Part shown: positions 47,933-56,831 of the stretch, one piece after another
Layout of the letters: each line of letters opens with the position of its first letter
Position numbering within the stretch: position 1 is the stretch's first letter
From: Chryseobacterium sp. MYb7
Lineage (GTDB): Bacteria; Bacteroidota; Bacteroidia; Flavobacteriales; Weeksellaceae
Assembly: GCF_002979455.1 (NCBI RefSeq)
Contig: NZ_PCOU01000029.1
Location: 1-64,000 of the forward strand
Length of the DNA stretch: 64,000 nt
Reading direction: 5' to 3'
The notes under the pieces: model-generated
Seen by the model: only the letters and a program-made list of their open reading frames with translations
Databases searched by the model: none
Told to the model about the DNA's origin: nothing
Program-made: the position numbers and the translations under genes

Positions 47933-48589
47933 ATGGAAACCAAGTCACCGTTTTTAGACACGATCTTTTTGCTTCGTAAGGAAGAATGCATTACTCTTTT
48001 TTCAAGCTTACAGCAAATTTCCCCTCAGGAAGAGGCGGAAGCAGGAGATTATTTTGAAACAGAATTCGAAAAAGAACGACTTGAGTTTTTGTCAGACCAA
48101 TTATCCTGCAACAAAGAGACTGCTGTTTGGGCAGCAAAAGTTTTTTACCACAGCGCACAGCTTTACCTAATCAGAGAAAATACAGTAAAAAATATTGAAA
48201 ATCTTATTCCCGGATTCAAAGGAACTCGGGATATTTCTTCTATCTTATCCGCAGATTTGTCACTGAGATTTTTACCACAGGTCATCGTTGCTTTAAATAC
48301 GGTTGATCCTGAAGATCCATTGATTGCCATGCTGGAAAATATTCTGATGCAGTTTCACTATTCGGGAATAGGGTATGATCTTGATCTGAAGAACGTGAAC
48401 TGGAAGGAAGAATTAAAAGACAGTACTTACAGAAAACTATATCTGGAAAGAATTGTCGAAAAAAGAGATTATAAACTGGCGGAAATTCCGTTGATTAATA
48501 AACTACTGACAGCCGAATTTGGAATGCACAAAAACGTATTCTGGAGAGAACTAAAAACTATAACCGAAGATAACAATGAAAATGTATGA
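47933..48589 (+). CDS. First protein of MoxR-vWA-bpX-type operon
   Basis: A 218-residue, mostly helical protein without membrane segments (DYFETEFEKERLEFLSDQL, TAVWAAKVFYHSAQLYLIRE). Position and composition match an accessory component of MoxR-vWA-beta-propeller ternary systems, but I cannot assign a specific bpX family. It overlaps the next gene by 14 bases, showing translational coupling. Confidence 0.6.
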   Translation: METKSPFLDTIFLLRKEECITLFSSLQQISPQEEAEAGDYFETEFEKERLEFLSDQLSCNKETAVWAAKVFYHSAQLYLIRENTVKNIENLIPGFKGTRDISSILSADLSLRFLPQVIVALNTVDPEDPLIAMLENILMQFHYSGIGYDLDLKNVNWKEELKDSTYRKLYLERIVEKRDYKLAEIPLINKLLTAEFGMHKNVFWRELKTITEDNNENV

Positions 48590-49157
48590 GAAAGTATTTG
48601 AATTTTTAACCGACCCTACAAAAGAAACATTCCTGAAATGCCGTGAACTGGTGATCAATGATCCAGAATATGATCCTTATTCTGAAGATATTGAAAACAT
48701 ACAGGATTTACTCAATGAAGGAAAATTTGAAGAGGTTATACGGTATACCAATGTCAATATTCTACTGAGTCCAAGAGCCCATATCTATAAATATTTTGCT
48801 TACAAAGAATTGGGTGATGAAAAAGGAAGGAGTATTGAAATGACAATAGCACAGCTTATTTTTGAATGCCTTGAAAAAACAGGAAGCGGAACAAAAGATT
48901 CTCCTTATATTATCACCAGGATTTCTGATGAAAGAGATTTAGTAAGACATCATCTCAATAAACAGGATGTTTCACAAAACCTGATCAAGGACGGAGATAA
49001 AATCATGGATGCACTTACACTGGAGGACGGAACGCAATTGTATTTCGATATCAAAGTGCCTTATCAGAGACTTGCTTTTTCATTCAGCAAAAGAAACGAA
49101 CAGGCAGAAAATAAAGAAGAAGAGAAGCCTCAGAAGAAAAAGTGGTGGAAATTTTAA
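48576..49157 (+). CDS. DUF4919-like accessory protein
   Basis: A 193-residue protein starting with helical repeats (FLTDPTKETFLKCRELVINDPEYDPYSED) and ending with a beta-rich part (SGTKDSPYIITRISDERDLVRHHLN) and a Lys-rich tail PQKKKWWKF. The layout is reminiscent of DUF4919; this is a weak call. It overlaps the upstream gene and precedes the MoxR gene by 12 bases. Confidence 0.55.
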   Translation: MKMYEKVFEFLTDPTKETFLKCRELVINDPEYDPYSEDIENIQDLLNEGKFEEVIRYTNVNILLSPRAHIYKYFAYKELGDEKGRSIEMTIAQLIFECLEKTGSGTKDSPYIITRISDERDLVRHHLNKQDVSQNLIKDGDKIMDALTLEDGTQLYFDIKVPYQRLAFSFSKRNEQAENKEEEKPQKKKWWKF

Positions 49158-49169
49158 TTTTTTAAATCA

Positions 49170-50303
49170 ATGAACCAGAATATAAATCAGCTTAATACAG
49201 TTCTTAACTACGTAAAAGACACTTTTGTAGGTAAAAATGATGTCGTAGATCTGTTGGGAATATGCCTTTTGGCGAGAGAAAATGCCTTTTTATACGGACC
49301 TCCGGGTACTGCAAAATCGGCGATTGTTAGAACGCTGGCAAAAACAGTGAAAGATGGCAAAAATTTTGAATATCTGCTCACCCGTTTTACAGAACCCAAC
49401 GAGATTTTCGGACCTTTTGATATCAGAAAACTGAAAGAAGGCGAACTTTTGACCAATACAGAGGGAATGATGCCCGAAGCTTCCATGGTTTTTCTTGATG
49501 AGATTTTCAATGCCAATTCAGCTATTCTGAATTCCCTTTTAATGGCACTCAATGAGAAGATTTTTAAAAGAGGAAAAGAAACAAAACACTTACCTGCGCT
49601 GATGTTTGTAGGTGCAAGTAACGTTCTTCCGGAAGATGAAGCACTGAACGCGTTATTTGACCGTTTTTTGGTGAGAATTAATGTAGACTACGTCAATCCC
49701 GAACTCTTGCAACAGGTACTTTTAGCTGGAAGAAAACTGGAAAACGAAGAAGAAACAGAAATTCCGGAAATTCATGCTGATGAAATCAGACAATTACAGA
49801 ATCTCTGTAAAACAGTAGATCTTAAACCGATTTATGAAGTCTATCTGAATACCATTATGAGCCTTCGAAATACAGGAATTGCCATTTCAGACCGTAGAGC
49901 GGTAAAACTTCAAAACCTGATTGCGGCAAGCGCACTGATTTGCGGAAGAAAAGAAGCTGTACTTTCTGATCTGTGGGTTTTGAAACATATCTGGGATACA
50001 GAAGAACAAATTGAAATTCTGGAAGGAATTATCAACAGAACAATTGAGAAAGATGATCACCCGGATTCCCATCCTCAAGCTATGCAGAACAAAACTCCTA
50101 ATCCCGAAGAGGTCATGAAAGACGTAAAAATTCTTGTGGAAAAATGGAATGGTGGGACATTGAGTTTCGAAGAACAAAATGTAATAAAAGATAAACTGAG
50201 ATATCTGCAGACCCGTTGCGACTGGATCAGAAATCCGGAGCAAAAGCAATATATCCAGCAAGAAATTGAAAGCTTATGGCAGAAGATTCTTCAAAGCGTT
50301 TAA
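49170..50303 (+). CDS. MoxR-family AAA+ ATPase
   Basis: The 377-residue ATPase has Walker A GPPGTAKS (43-50), Walker B MVFLDEIF (D110-E111), a sensor-1 FVGASN near 150 and ALFDRFLVRI with a candidate arginine finger. MoxR ATPases, like RavA, work with vWA-domain partners as chaperone-like remodellers. It overlaps the next gene by 28 bases and lies two genes before a vWA/propeller protein, giving the MoxR-vWA-bpX ternary arrangement known from comparative genomics as a predicted conflict system. Confidence 0.88.
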   Translation: MNQNINQLNTVLNYVKDTFVGKNDVVDLLGICLLARENAFLYGPPGTAKSAIVRTLAKTVKDGKNFEYLLTRFTEPNEIFGPFDIRKLKEGELLTNTEGMMPEASMVFLDEIFNANSAILNSLLMALNEKIFKRGKETKHLPALMFVGASNVLPEDEALNALFDRFLVRINVDYVNPELLQQVLLAGRKLENEEETEIPEIHADEIRQLQNLCKTVDLKPIYEVYLNTIMSLRNTGIAISDRRAVKLQNLIAASALICGRKEAVLSDLWVLKHIWDTEEQIEILEGIINRTIEKDDHPDSHPQAMQNKTPNPEEVMKDVKILVEKWNGGTLSFEEQNVIKDKLRYLQTRCDWIRNPEQKQYIQQEIESLWQKILQSV

Positions 50304-51019
50304 AAGAATTCTGGGCGGAAATTCCCCGTGCTGATGAAGATTTTCTGGGCTCAGTCAGAGACTGGAAAAATGTTCAGATTGCCCTAGATGATGACACGAT
50401 CTGGCTGAAAGGTTTTACCGAAGAACAAGCAGCCGCTTCAGAAATACAGCAACTGCCGGATTTTATTTTATACGAACTTCGTGATGGCCTTTTATTCAGG
50501 AAAGAAGCTTTGGTTCCGAGCAAAAAAATGAGAACAGCATTGCTTTGGATACCTATAGACAAAGCGCTGCAGCTTAGTCTTCCGCCTTCGAACCAAAACT
50601 ATTTTGGAATTCACGAACAGGTTCAGATACAACTGAAAGAAAGTAATGAAGAACAGCCGGTAATCGCTTTACTCAGCAATATTGCTGATATTAAGGAAAC
50701 TATCGTAGCATTGCCCAAATTTAAACTTGAAAAAATAAAATGGACTTTACTGGGAGATAAAGCACTGTTTATAGGAGTTCCGCTTCTAAGCTTTCCCGGG
50801 AAAACCTATTGGACGAAAGACAGACATCTATTGCCTGCCGGTCTGGATTTTGAATTTAAAAATGTAAGTACGCTGTTGCAGCAGAAATATAATAAAGAAC
50901 CGGAAGACTTACTGTTATGGGACGAAAAAGGAAACAGCCTTTTAATTAAAGAGACCGATTTCCGCCCGTTGTCCGTAAGCTCATTCCGTCTTACCGAAAA
51001 ATCAAGAGAATGGAATTAA
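50276..51019 (+). CDS. bpX-like partner between MoxR and vWA genes
   Basis: A 247-residue soluble protein with a Trp- and Leu-rich beta pattern (WKNVQIALDDDTIWLKGFTEE, TALLWIPIDKALQLSLPPSNQNYFG). Placed between the MoxR and vWA genes, overlapping both (28 and 10 bases), it corresponds in position to the bpX1-type protein of ternary systems. Family number uncertain. Confidence 0.6.
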   Translation: MAEDSSKRLKEFWAEIPRADEDFLGSVRDWKNVQIALDDDTIWLKGFTEEQAAASEIQQLPDFILYELRDGLLFRKEALVPSKKMRTALLWIPIDKALQLSLPPSNQNYFGIHEQVQIQLKESNEEQPVIALLSNIADIKETIVALPKFKLEKIKWTLLGDKALFIGVPLLSFPGKTYWTKDRHLLPAGLDFEFKNVSTLLQQKYNKEPEDLLLWDEKGNSLLIKETDFRPLSVSSFRLTEKSREWN

Positions 51020-53388
51020 AGGCTTATTTCCAGTCCTACGAAAATTACTTTTGGGAATGGAAAACAGATGAAGATGTTCCCGGAGATTGCGGGTATCATG
51101 ACAACAATCTTCTCTCCGTTCCGGAGGTGGGAGCCATTGCTTACAGGCCTTATGTAATGGAAATTCTGAACCAGCTTCAACCCGTGGGATGGCCTCCTTT
51201 CGGGGCATTGCTTATGGTTTTATATGCCATGCAGGACGGCTATACAGATTTTGCCGGCCCGTTGAGACGTACAGCTGAGTTTTACAGTGGAGAAGATTTT
51301 GAATTCCGTGTGGAAAAGCAAATTGAATTCCTTGAAAAAATAAAATCACTTCCCAAAGTTTATAAACAGAAACAGACCAGAATTGTTCTGTTGCAAACTC
51401 TTTTTGGAGACGGTCATAACAGATTATCTCCCAGTCTTTCTGATGGTTTCTTAAGATTCTACTATAAAAGACCACAGGAACTTGCAGTCAGCGCAGAAAA
51501 ATACGACGATGGTTCAACAGCTTTAAACAAAGATTTGAGCGCTTTGAATCTTAATGAAAAGTTTCCCACTGTACAATCCATCATTGATGCGATGAAGGGT
51601 TTGATTCATGAACCTGAATTGGAAGATGAGGTAGTAGAAGAAGAAACTACAGCAGAGACCAGTAAAGATTTTATCAAAGAATTAATTGAAGAACCAAAGA
51701 CTTTTCAGATAGGAAGCCTGATCAAGAGAATCTGGAGCGGACTGAAAATCCCTATGCGTCATCTTTCTCCCGGTGAACAACCCATTGGAGGAATTTCCGA
51801 TATGACCAACAAAGGCGATTTCCACAGAATGCTTCTCTCCGAATTTGCCAATGAAGATGACATCTTTATGAATCGTGTAGCCAATAATGAGGCACTTTAC
51901 ATCCAAAGAGAAATTCCACCTGAAGAAAATATTTTTGAAAGAATTATCCTGATTGATACTTCCCTTAGAAACTGGGGAACTCCAAAAGTATTAGCCTATG
52001 CCTCGGCAATTGCCGTTATCAAACATCCGAAAGCTCATTCCGAATGTAAAGTCGTTGCACTAGGACAGGCAGCAATTCCGATTGAGCTTAACAAAGTGGA
52101 AGAAGTAGTGGAAAACCTTAATCAGGTTAGTCCTGTTCTGGAAGTTTCGGAAGCGCTGGAGAAGTTTTTTAATGAACATCATTCAGAAAAAGATATTGAA
52201 GTGTTCTTCATTACCCATCAGGATAATATGGAGGATGAAAAAATTCAGCGGGTTGTACATCAGAACAGAGATCAATTGAAATTTTTGGTGACAACGTCTT
52301 CGGATGGAGAAATCAATTTTTATAAACATAACAAAGGAGCAAGGAAACATATTCAGAAAATAAAACTTCCGTTGCAGGAGTTGTGGGCTAACCCACCGCA
52401 GCAAAAACAATCTACTCATAATTTCAATGGAAAGAAAACAGATCTCCCACAAAACTATCCGATTTTATTTCCAACACCTGTTAATAAGATTGCTAAGTTT
52501 TTATATGAAGGAGAATTTTTCATTCTGAGTTCAAAAAAACAATTGCTGAAGACTTATCTTTCTGATAATTATTACGACAGACATTCCTACGATTATTATA
52601 AAACCCATCATGGCTGTGAAGTTTTGTTTGATAAAATTTCCATAAAACCGAAAGGAAAATTTGCTCTTACAAAAAACAGACAGCAGCATTTTATTCTGTG
52701 TCAGTATCAGCCTGATCAGAAATTAATTTCAAAGCTTAATCTTAATACCGGAGAATATTCTGAGCAGAATCTTACAGGGATGTATATTCCGGAATCTTAT
52801 AGACTGATTTATTTCGGGCGAAATTTTTATCTGCATCATCCGGACAATGAAACGCATTACAAAATCAATATGGATGGGAATATTTCTGTAGAGCCAATTA
52901 CCGGAAAAGATAAAGAATTTGAAAAAAATAATATAAAAGCTGAAGCCGAAGTTGCCAAGCTGAAAGGAAGCGGATTAAAAGTGATCAATAATTTCAATAA
53001 AATCGGAATCAATCAATATGAAAATCTGGTAGTTTCCGGAAACGAATTATTCAGTGCTTCTGAAAATACGCTGAATTTTTCCAAGAACAAATATGATATC
53101 AGACTTTTCGCAGAGCAGAATAAAAATAAATTTACATTCCCCGATGGAAGTGAAATTATAACCGATTCGCGAGGAATGCTGACTTTCCGAAGCAGTAACA
53201 AGAGCATTGAAGAATTCTTTATTCCCTCCACATTGGGCGGTTTTCTCTCGTTGGCTACCTACACGGAATTTGGTGGGTCAGAATATTATCTTCCGGAACA
53301 TGCATTGTTGAAAGTAAGAACAATGGATGATATGTGTGATAGGTTTTTAAAACCATTTATAGAACAGATTTTGGAGTATGGAGCTTAG
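51010..53388 (+). CDS. vWA / beta-propeller-like protein
   Basis: The 792-residue protein contains an N-terminal helical region, a central vWA-like domain with IILIDTSLRNW (D316-T-S318, a degenerate MIDAS), and a C-terminal half of repeated strand patterns (ILFPTPVNKIAKFLYEGEFFILSSK; RLIYFGRNFYLHHPDNE; QYENLVVSGNELFSAS) consistent with a beta-propeller. Such proteins are the vWA-bpX partner of MoxR. It overlaps both neighbours (10 and 11 bases). The MIDAS lacks the usual second Ser, so metal binding may be weak. Confidence 0.75.
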   Translation: MELKAYFQSYENYFWEWKTDEDVPGDCGYHDNNLLSVPEVGAIAYRPYVMEILNQLQPVGWPPFGALLMVLYAMQDGYTDFAGPLRRTAEFYSGEDFEFRVEKQIEFLEKIKSLPKVYKQKQTRIVLLQTLFGDGHNRLSPSLSDGFLRFYYKRPQELAVSAEKYDDGSTALNKDLSALNLNEKFPTVQSIIDAMKGLIHEPELEDEVVEEETTAETSKDFIKELIEEPKTFQIGSLIKRIWSGLKIPMRHLSPGEQPIGGISDMTNKGDFHRMLLSEFANEDDIFMNRVANNEALYIQREIPPEENIFERIILIDTSLRNWGTPKVLAYASAIAVIKHPKAHSECKVVALGQAAIPIELNKVEEVVENLNQVSPVLEVSEALEKFFNEHHSEKDIEVFFITHQDNMEDEKIQRVVHQNRDQLKFLVTTSSDGEINFYKHNKGARKHIQKIKLPLQELWANPPQQKQSTHNFNGKKTDLPQNYPILFPTPVNKIAKFLYEGEFFILSSKKQLLKTYLSDNYYDRHSYDYYKTHHGCEVLFDKISIKPKGKFALTKNRQQHFILCQYQPDQKLISKLNLNTGEYSEQNLTGMYIPESYRLIYFGRNFYLHHPDNETHYKINMDGNISVEPITGKDKEFEKNNIKAEAEVAKLKGSGLKVINNFNKIGINQYENLVVSGNELFSASENTLNFSKNKYDIRLFAEQNKNKFTFPDGSEIITDSRGMLTFRSSNKSIEEFFIPSTLGGFLSLATYTEFGGSEYYLPEHALLKVRTMDDMCDRFLKPFIEQILEYGA

Positions 53389-55075
53389 AATAAAACCTTT
53401 CCCGAAAAATAACTATCCCAAAAAAGGACTTTTAATCAAAGGTTCCTCACCTGTGATATGGCTTCAGGAAATGGAAATGCTTGGGATTAATTTAAGTCAG
53501 GTGAGATCTTACGCTATTCCGGCAAATAGTCCTAATGTGCTGTATGGATGTTTTCTTATTTTTAATGATCATGCCCCACTGGAAATAGGCAGAAACGCTT
53601 ATTTTCAAAGTGTGGATGACAGGTTTTTTATCCCTGAGAATACAACTTTTTATCCCAAAATAAATCAGGAAGACTGGGCACAGCTTGATTCCCGTTTTCT
53701 GATTATGCATCCAGAATTCGGATTGGTAAAACTGTCTGAAGAAATTGACTGGATTTCATTAATTCAACATCCTGGAAAGATAAATGAAAGTATCAGAAAA
53801 CCTCTGAATGGCGTTTCAATTCCTCAGAAAATAGAAAGCTATACGGTGGAAATGGATGATGAAAAAGTAATGGAAGCATTACAGCCAAAACAAACCGAAG
53901 AAGAATGGATGAACAACCTGCCGTTTGACCTTAAAAAAGTAATGGCCGGGAATAAAAAAGAAATAGAAAAATATTTAAAATACATTGAAAAATACCCTGA
54001 ACGAGCCGTAGAATTAGGCGTTTCTTTGGATGTTATGGGAACTTCCAGAGGAGATGGTTTTGGAAAGTTTATCTGGCTGGAAGGATTGTTTGGCGGAGGT
54101 TCTGCAGGTAAAACAGAAAGTGCAGGAACAAAGAATTTCCGCAGAGTATTCTGGGCGCTCATTATTGCAGCTATTGTACTAAGGATTGCATTGCCTTCAG
54201 ATAAAAATAATTTGGAACAGGAAAAAATAGGCTCTTCTTCAGGAAAAATTGAAAGTAATGCAGTAAAGGCACCTTCGGACATGATTGCTTTCCAGTCCGG
54301 AACTTCGGAAATTGATCTTAAGATAGATTCAATGTATCACCAGCAGAGAAAAGGATTATCCAAAGAACTTATTAACGCAGGAATCATAGAATCTAAAACA
54401 GACAAAGACAAAGAAAATTATAAAAAAGCAGGTGGAAGAGATGTCAGCGAAATAGGGCGTGATATCGGGAAGCTTGTTGATAAAGAAAAACAAAGCAGAG
54501 ATTCTCTTAAAACTATTTATACCCAAAAAATTACAAAACATGTAGAAGAAAAAACCGAAAAGCTGCAACGTAAAATTTCAGATTCTCTAAAACAATATAC
54601 CAGAGGAAAGCCTGTGAATGGGGATGTCGTAAAATATCTTCTGAAAAAAAGAAAAGCTTTAATGGCAGATTCTTTAGGGAAACTTTATGGGACACTGGAT
54701 ATTGTAGATCCTTCTTCTGCATCCATTGATAAAGCAAAAATAAAAGCGATAGCTCCGGAAGGAAGCCCATTAGAGAAAAAGGCTCCGGTTTCAGATATTA
54801 TGTACATGGTGATCCTGATGATTGCCGGAGTAGGACTGTACTTATTCCTGTTTAAAAATAAATCGTTAAACCTTGGCGGAGACAATGTTCCGGTCTGGAT
54901 AAAGTTGATTTTAATTGCGATCCTTGTGGCTATGCTGGTGTACTTATTTTATCCGCTGGTCAAAATGTTTGGGTACAACTGGTTTGTATGGGTGCTTGTC
55001 ATTTGTGTGATGTTACTCCTTTATCGTCTGTTTAGAGAAGATAAAACCATTTTAAACTCTGATGATGATGAATAG
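53378..55075 (+). CDS. bpX6-like membrane protein
   Basis: The 565-residue protein has an N-terminal beta-rich domain (about 1-140, resembling bpX6), a linker, a hydrophobic segment at about 256-272 (FWALIIAAIVLRIAL), a charged coiled-coil-like region (about 300-440) and three C-terminal hydrophobic segments (about 472-550). It likely anchors the MoxR-vWA module at the inner membrane. It overlaps the previous and next genes. Confidence 0.65.
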   Translation: MELRIKPFPKNNYPKKGLLIKGSSPVIWLQEMEMLGINLSQVRSYAIPANSPNVLYGCFLIFNDHAPLEIGRNAYFQSVDDRFFIPENTTFYPKINQEDWAQLDSRFLIMHPEFGLVKLSEEIDWISLIQHPGKINESIRKPLNGVSIPQKIESYTVEMDDEKVMEALQPKQTEEEWMNNLPFDLKKVMAGNKKEIEKYLKYIEKYPERAVELGVSLDVMGTSRGDGFGKFIWLEGLFGGGSAGKTESAGTKNFRRVFWALIIAAIVLRIALPSDKNNLEQEKIGSSSGKIESNAVKAPSDMIAFQSGTSEIDLKIDSMYHQQRKGLSKELINAGIIESKTDKDKENYKKAGGRDVSEIGRDIGKLVDKEKQSRDSLKTIYTQKITKHVEEKTEKLQRKISDSLKQYTRGKPVNGDVVKYLLKKRKALMADSLGKLYGTLDIVDPSSASIDKAKIKAIAPEGSPLEKKAPVSDIMYMVILMIAGVGLYLFLFKNKSLNLGGDNVPVWIKLILIAILVAMLVYLFYPLVKMFGYNWFVWVLVICVMLLLYRLFREDKTILNSDDDE

Positions 55076-56090
55076 ACAGAAATTTATAGACAAATTTATA
55101 GCAGCATTTGTGCTGTTGGCCATGTTTAAGGTTGTTGGAATTGTAGCCCAGCTGTTCCATGAAAGTTTCTGGAGTGTGATCGGGACTTTAATCATTTTCC
55201 TGATTGTAGCTTTTATCATTCTTTTGGTGATCACTTCTTTGAAAGATAAAGAACAAAACAACAGAAACTCAACAGGAAGAAAAGGCAGCGGAAGCAGTAG
55301 TTTTTATCTGGAAAATTCACTTTTTGACAGAATCAGAAGCAAATACGAAGAACTTGCCGAAAAATATATTTCCGAAAATGACTATAAAAAAGCAGCCAGA
55401 GTATACATGAATCTTTTGCAGGACAATTACAGAGGAGCAAAAACGCTGGAAAATGGTGGATTCTATAATGAAGCAGCCGTAGTATATCTTAAAAAACTGA
55501 ATAATAAATCCGATGCCGCCGTCTGCTACGAAAAAGCAAAACAGTTCAAAAAAGCCATTGACCTTTATAAAGAAATGGAGCAGAAAGAAAAAGTAGGAGA
55601 TCTCTATAAAGAAATCAACGATCTTAGAAACGCCCATTCCTATTATCAGATGGTTGCAGATGATTATGTAGGCAACAGCCAGATGGTAAAAGCTTCCTTG
55701 GTTTATCGTAAGAAGATGGAAAAAACAGAAGATGCTCAAAAAATACTGTTGAAAGGATGGGAAGAAGATAAAGACGCCTTCAACTGTTTGAATAGCTATT
55801 TTGCCAATATTTTTGATGTTAAAAAATTAGAATCTGAAATTCTTAATTTATATGAAAACACGCCGGCCTACAAAAAGATCACCTATCTGGAAGCCATGAA
55901 ACATGAATTCAAGAAAGATCCGAAGTTACAGGCTGCAACCAGAAATATAGCCTACGAAATCATTGCGGAAAAAGTAAATACCCGTTCAGAGATTGTCAAT
56001 GAACTGAAATTTTTTAATCCCCATGATGATGTGATTCTGAAAGATATTTCAAGATTCAAAACAGGAAGAAACAAAATGTTTAGAAATTAA
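55062..56090 (+). CDS. TPR-like membrane-anchored protein
   Basis: The 342-residue product has two N-terminal hydrophobic segments (about 10-25 and 38-62) and a soluble domain of tetratricopeptide-like repeats (YEELAEKYISENDYKKAARVYMNLL; GGFYNEAAVVYLKKL; AKQFKKAIDLYKEM; LRNAHSYYQMVADDYV). It is the last gene of the coupled operon (14-base overlap) and probably scaffolds partners. After it, 56091-56315 is AT-rich with only the -7 box noted. Confidence 0.75.
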   Translation: MMMNRQKFIDKFIAAFVLLAMFKVVGIVAQLFHESFWSVIGTLIIFLIVAFIILLVITSLKDKEQNNRNSTGRKGSGSSSFYLENSLFDRIRSKYEELAEKYISENDYKKAARVYMNLLQDNYRGAKTLENGGFYNEAAVVYLKKLNNKSDAAVCYEKAKQFKKAIDLYKEMEQKEKVGDLYKEINDLRNAHSYYQMVADDYVGNSQMVKASLVYRKKMEKTEDAQKILLKGWEEDKDAFNCLNSYFANIFDVKKLESEILNLYENTPAYKKITYLEAMKHEFKKDPKLQAATRNIAYEIIAEKVNTRSEIVNELKFFNPHDDVILKDISRFKTGRNKMFRN

Positions 56091-56295
56091 AACAGGAAAG
56101 TGATGAGCTTGTATTAGGAAATATATAACATCATCTTCATCTAATCAATGTTAATTGATTCCTCTTAGCTCCCTAAAAATAAGATACTCCTGAAATTAAA
56201 ACTTTGCGTTTAAAAAAGCATTATACATAAGTATCAGAAACATCCTTTTTATTACCCTTCCTTGTGGAAATAATAAAATAAAACCAAAAAAGATT

Positions 56296-56303
56296 TATCT
56301 TTG
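56296..56303 (+). promoter_or_regulatory. -7 box upstream of leader ORF 1
   Basis: TATCTTTG, a perfect TAnnTTTG element, ends 12 bases before the ATG at 56316, implying a very short 5' leader. The nearest upstream TTG (56262) is too far for ideal spacing. Confidence 0.5.
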
Positions 56304-56315
56304 CACCAGAAAATT

Positions 56316-56444
56316 ATGACAATACAAAGAGCACATATCAATGCGGAACTATTCGAAAGTCCTTCTAATAAAGGGTTATTCGGGCGTGATGAGGTGATAT
56401 GGAATGAGGCGAAATGTGCTGACTTTGGAAATTATTTACTATAA
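56316..56444 (+). CDS. Leader peptide 1 containing all 20 amino acids
   Basis: A 42-codon ORF with no recognisable protein family. Every one of the 20 amino acids occurs: first appearances are M1 T2 I3 Q4 R5 A6 H7 N9 E11 L12 F13 S15 P16 K19 G20 D25 V27 W29 C34 Y40. It uses 30 distinct codons. A -7 box precedes it directly and an intrinsic terminator starts 30 bases after the stop. The bases gaggcg at codons 31-32 can pair with the 5' arm of that terminator. This is the architecture of ribosome-mediated attenuation, but one that responds to any tRNA shortage rather than one amino acid. The role is inference; no translation evidence is available. Confidence 0.65.
   Translation: MTIQRAHINAELFESPSNKGLFGRDEVIWNEAKCADFGNYLL
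56406..56411 (+). promoter_or_regulatory. Candidate antiterminator segment 1
   Basis: gaggcg pairs with cgcctc at 56478-56483 in the 5' arm of terminator 1, and one flanking U-G extends it to 7 bp. It lies inside leader ORF 1, so ribosome position could control pairing. Upstream, tgatatg (56395-56401) can pair with catatca (56334-56340), a possible competing fold. Confidence 0.45.
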
Positions 56445-56474
56445 ACTTGTAAAAAATTAATCAAAATACAACAG

Positions 56475-56510
56475 AAACGCCTCGGAAAACCGAGGCGTTT
56501 TTTGTTTTTT
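56475..56510 (+). terminator. Intrinsic terminator 1 after leader ORF 1
   Basis: Perfect 11-bp stem aaacgcctcgg / ccgaggcgttt with an AAAA loop and a T-rich tail. It is much stronger than needed for a random spacer in AT-rich DNA. Confidence 0.88.
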
Positions 56511-56592
56511 AGGTCAGAAATTATTTAGAATGAAAAAAAATAACCATAAACATGAAAATTTTTTAATCAACAATGAAACTTTAATACGATAA

Positions 56593-56677
56593 AATAGAGT
56601 GATAAGCAACCCGGTGAGAGACAGTCATTTAGGTAATTAAGATATCTGCAAAATATTGCGGACAGAAATTCTCTATT
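56593..56677 (+). other. Possible structured RNA between the two leaders
   Basis: Ends aatagag and ctctatt are perfect complements 85 bases apart, like an acceptor stem. Inside is a hairpin tctgc / gcgga. There is no T-loop or anticodon I can recognise, so I do not call a tRNA. The remainder of 56511-56753 is AT-rich and unassigned. Confidence 0.3.
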
Positions 56678-56730
56678 CTAAATTTAAATTGTAATTAATT
56701 GATTATCAATGTTTTAATTTGAAAATTTAT

Positions 56731-56761
56731 TTGCAGGTTAAAAAAAATCATATTTACTTTG
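56731..56761 (+). promoter_or_regulatory. Promoter of leader ORF 2 and the tRNA array
   Basis: TTG at 56731-56733, a 20-base spacer and TTACTTTG at 56754-56761 (one mismatch from TAnnTTTG) give a well-spaced Bacteroidetes promoter. It is the last visible promoter before the array. Confidence 0.6.
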
Positions 56762-56831
56762 CAACCGAAAATTGAAAGCAACAGGTTTTCAGGATTCAAT
56801 TAAAAATAATTTAGAAACAAACAAAAATAAA

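Noticed and set aside
56772..56831. Start of leader ORF 2 at the upstream TTG
   Set aside because: It would lie only about 10 bases after the -7 box, TTG starts are rare, and the downstream ATG has the A-rich upstream context usual for this phylum.
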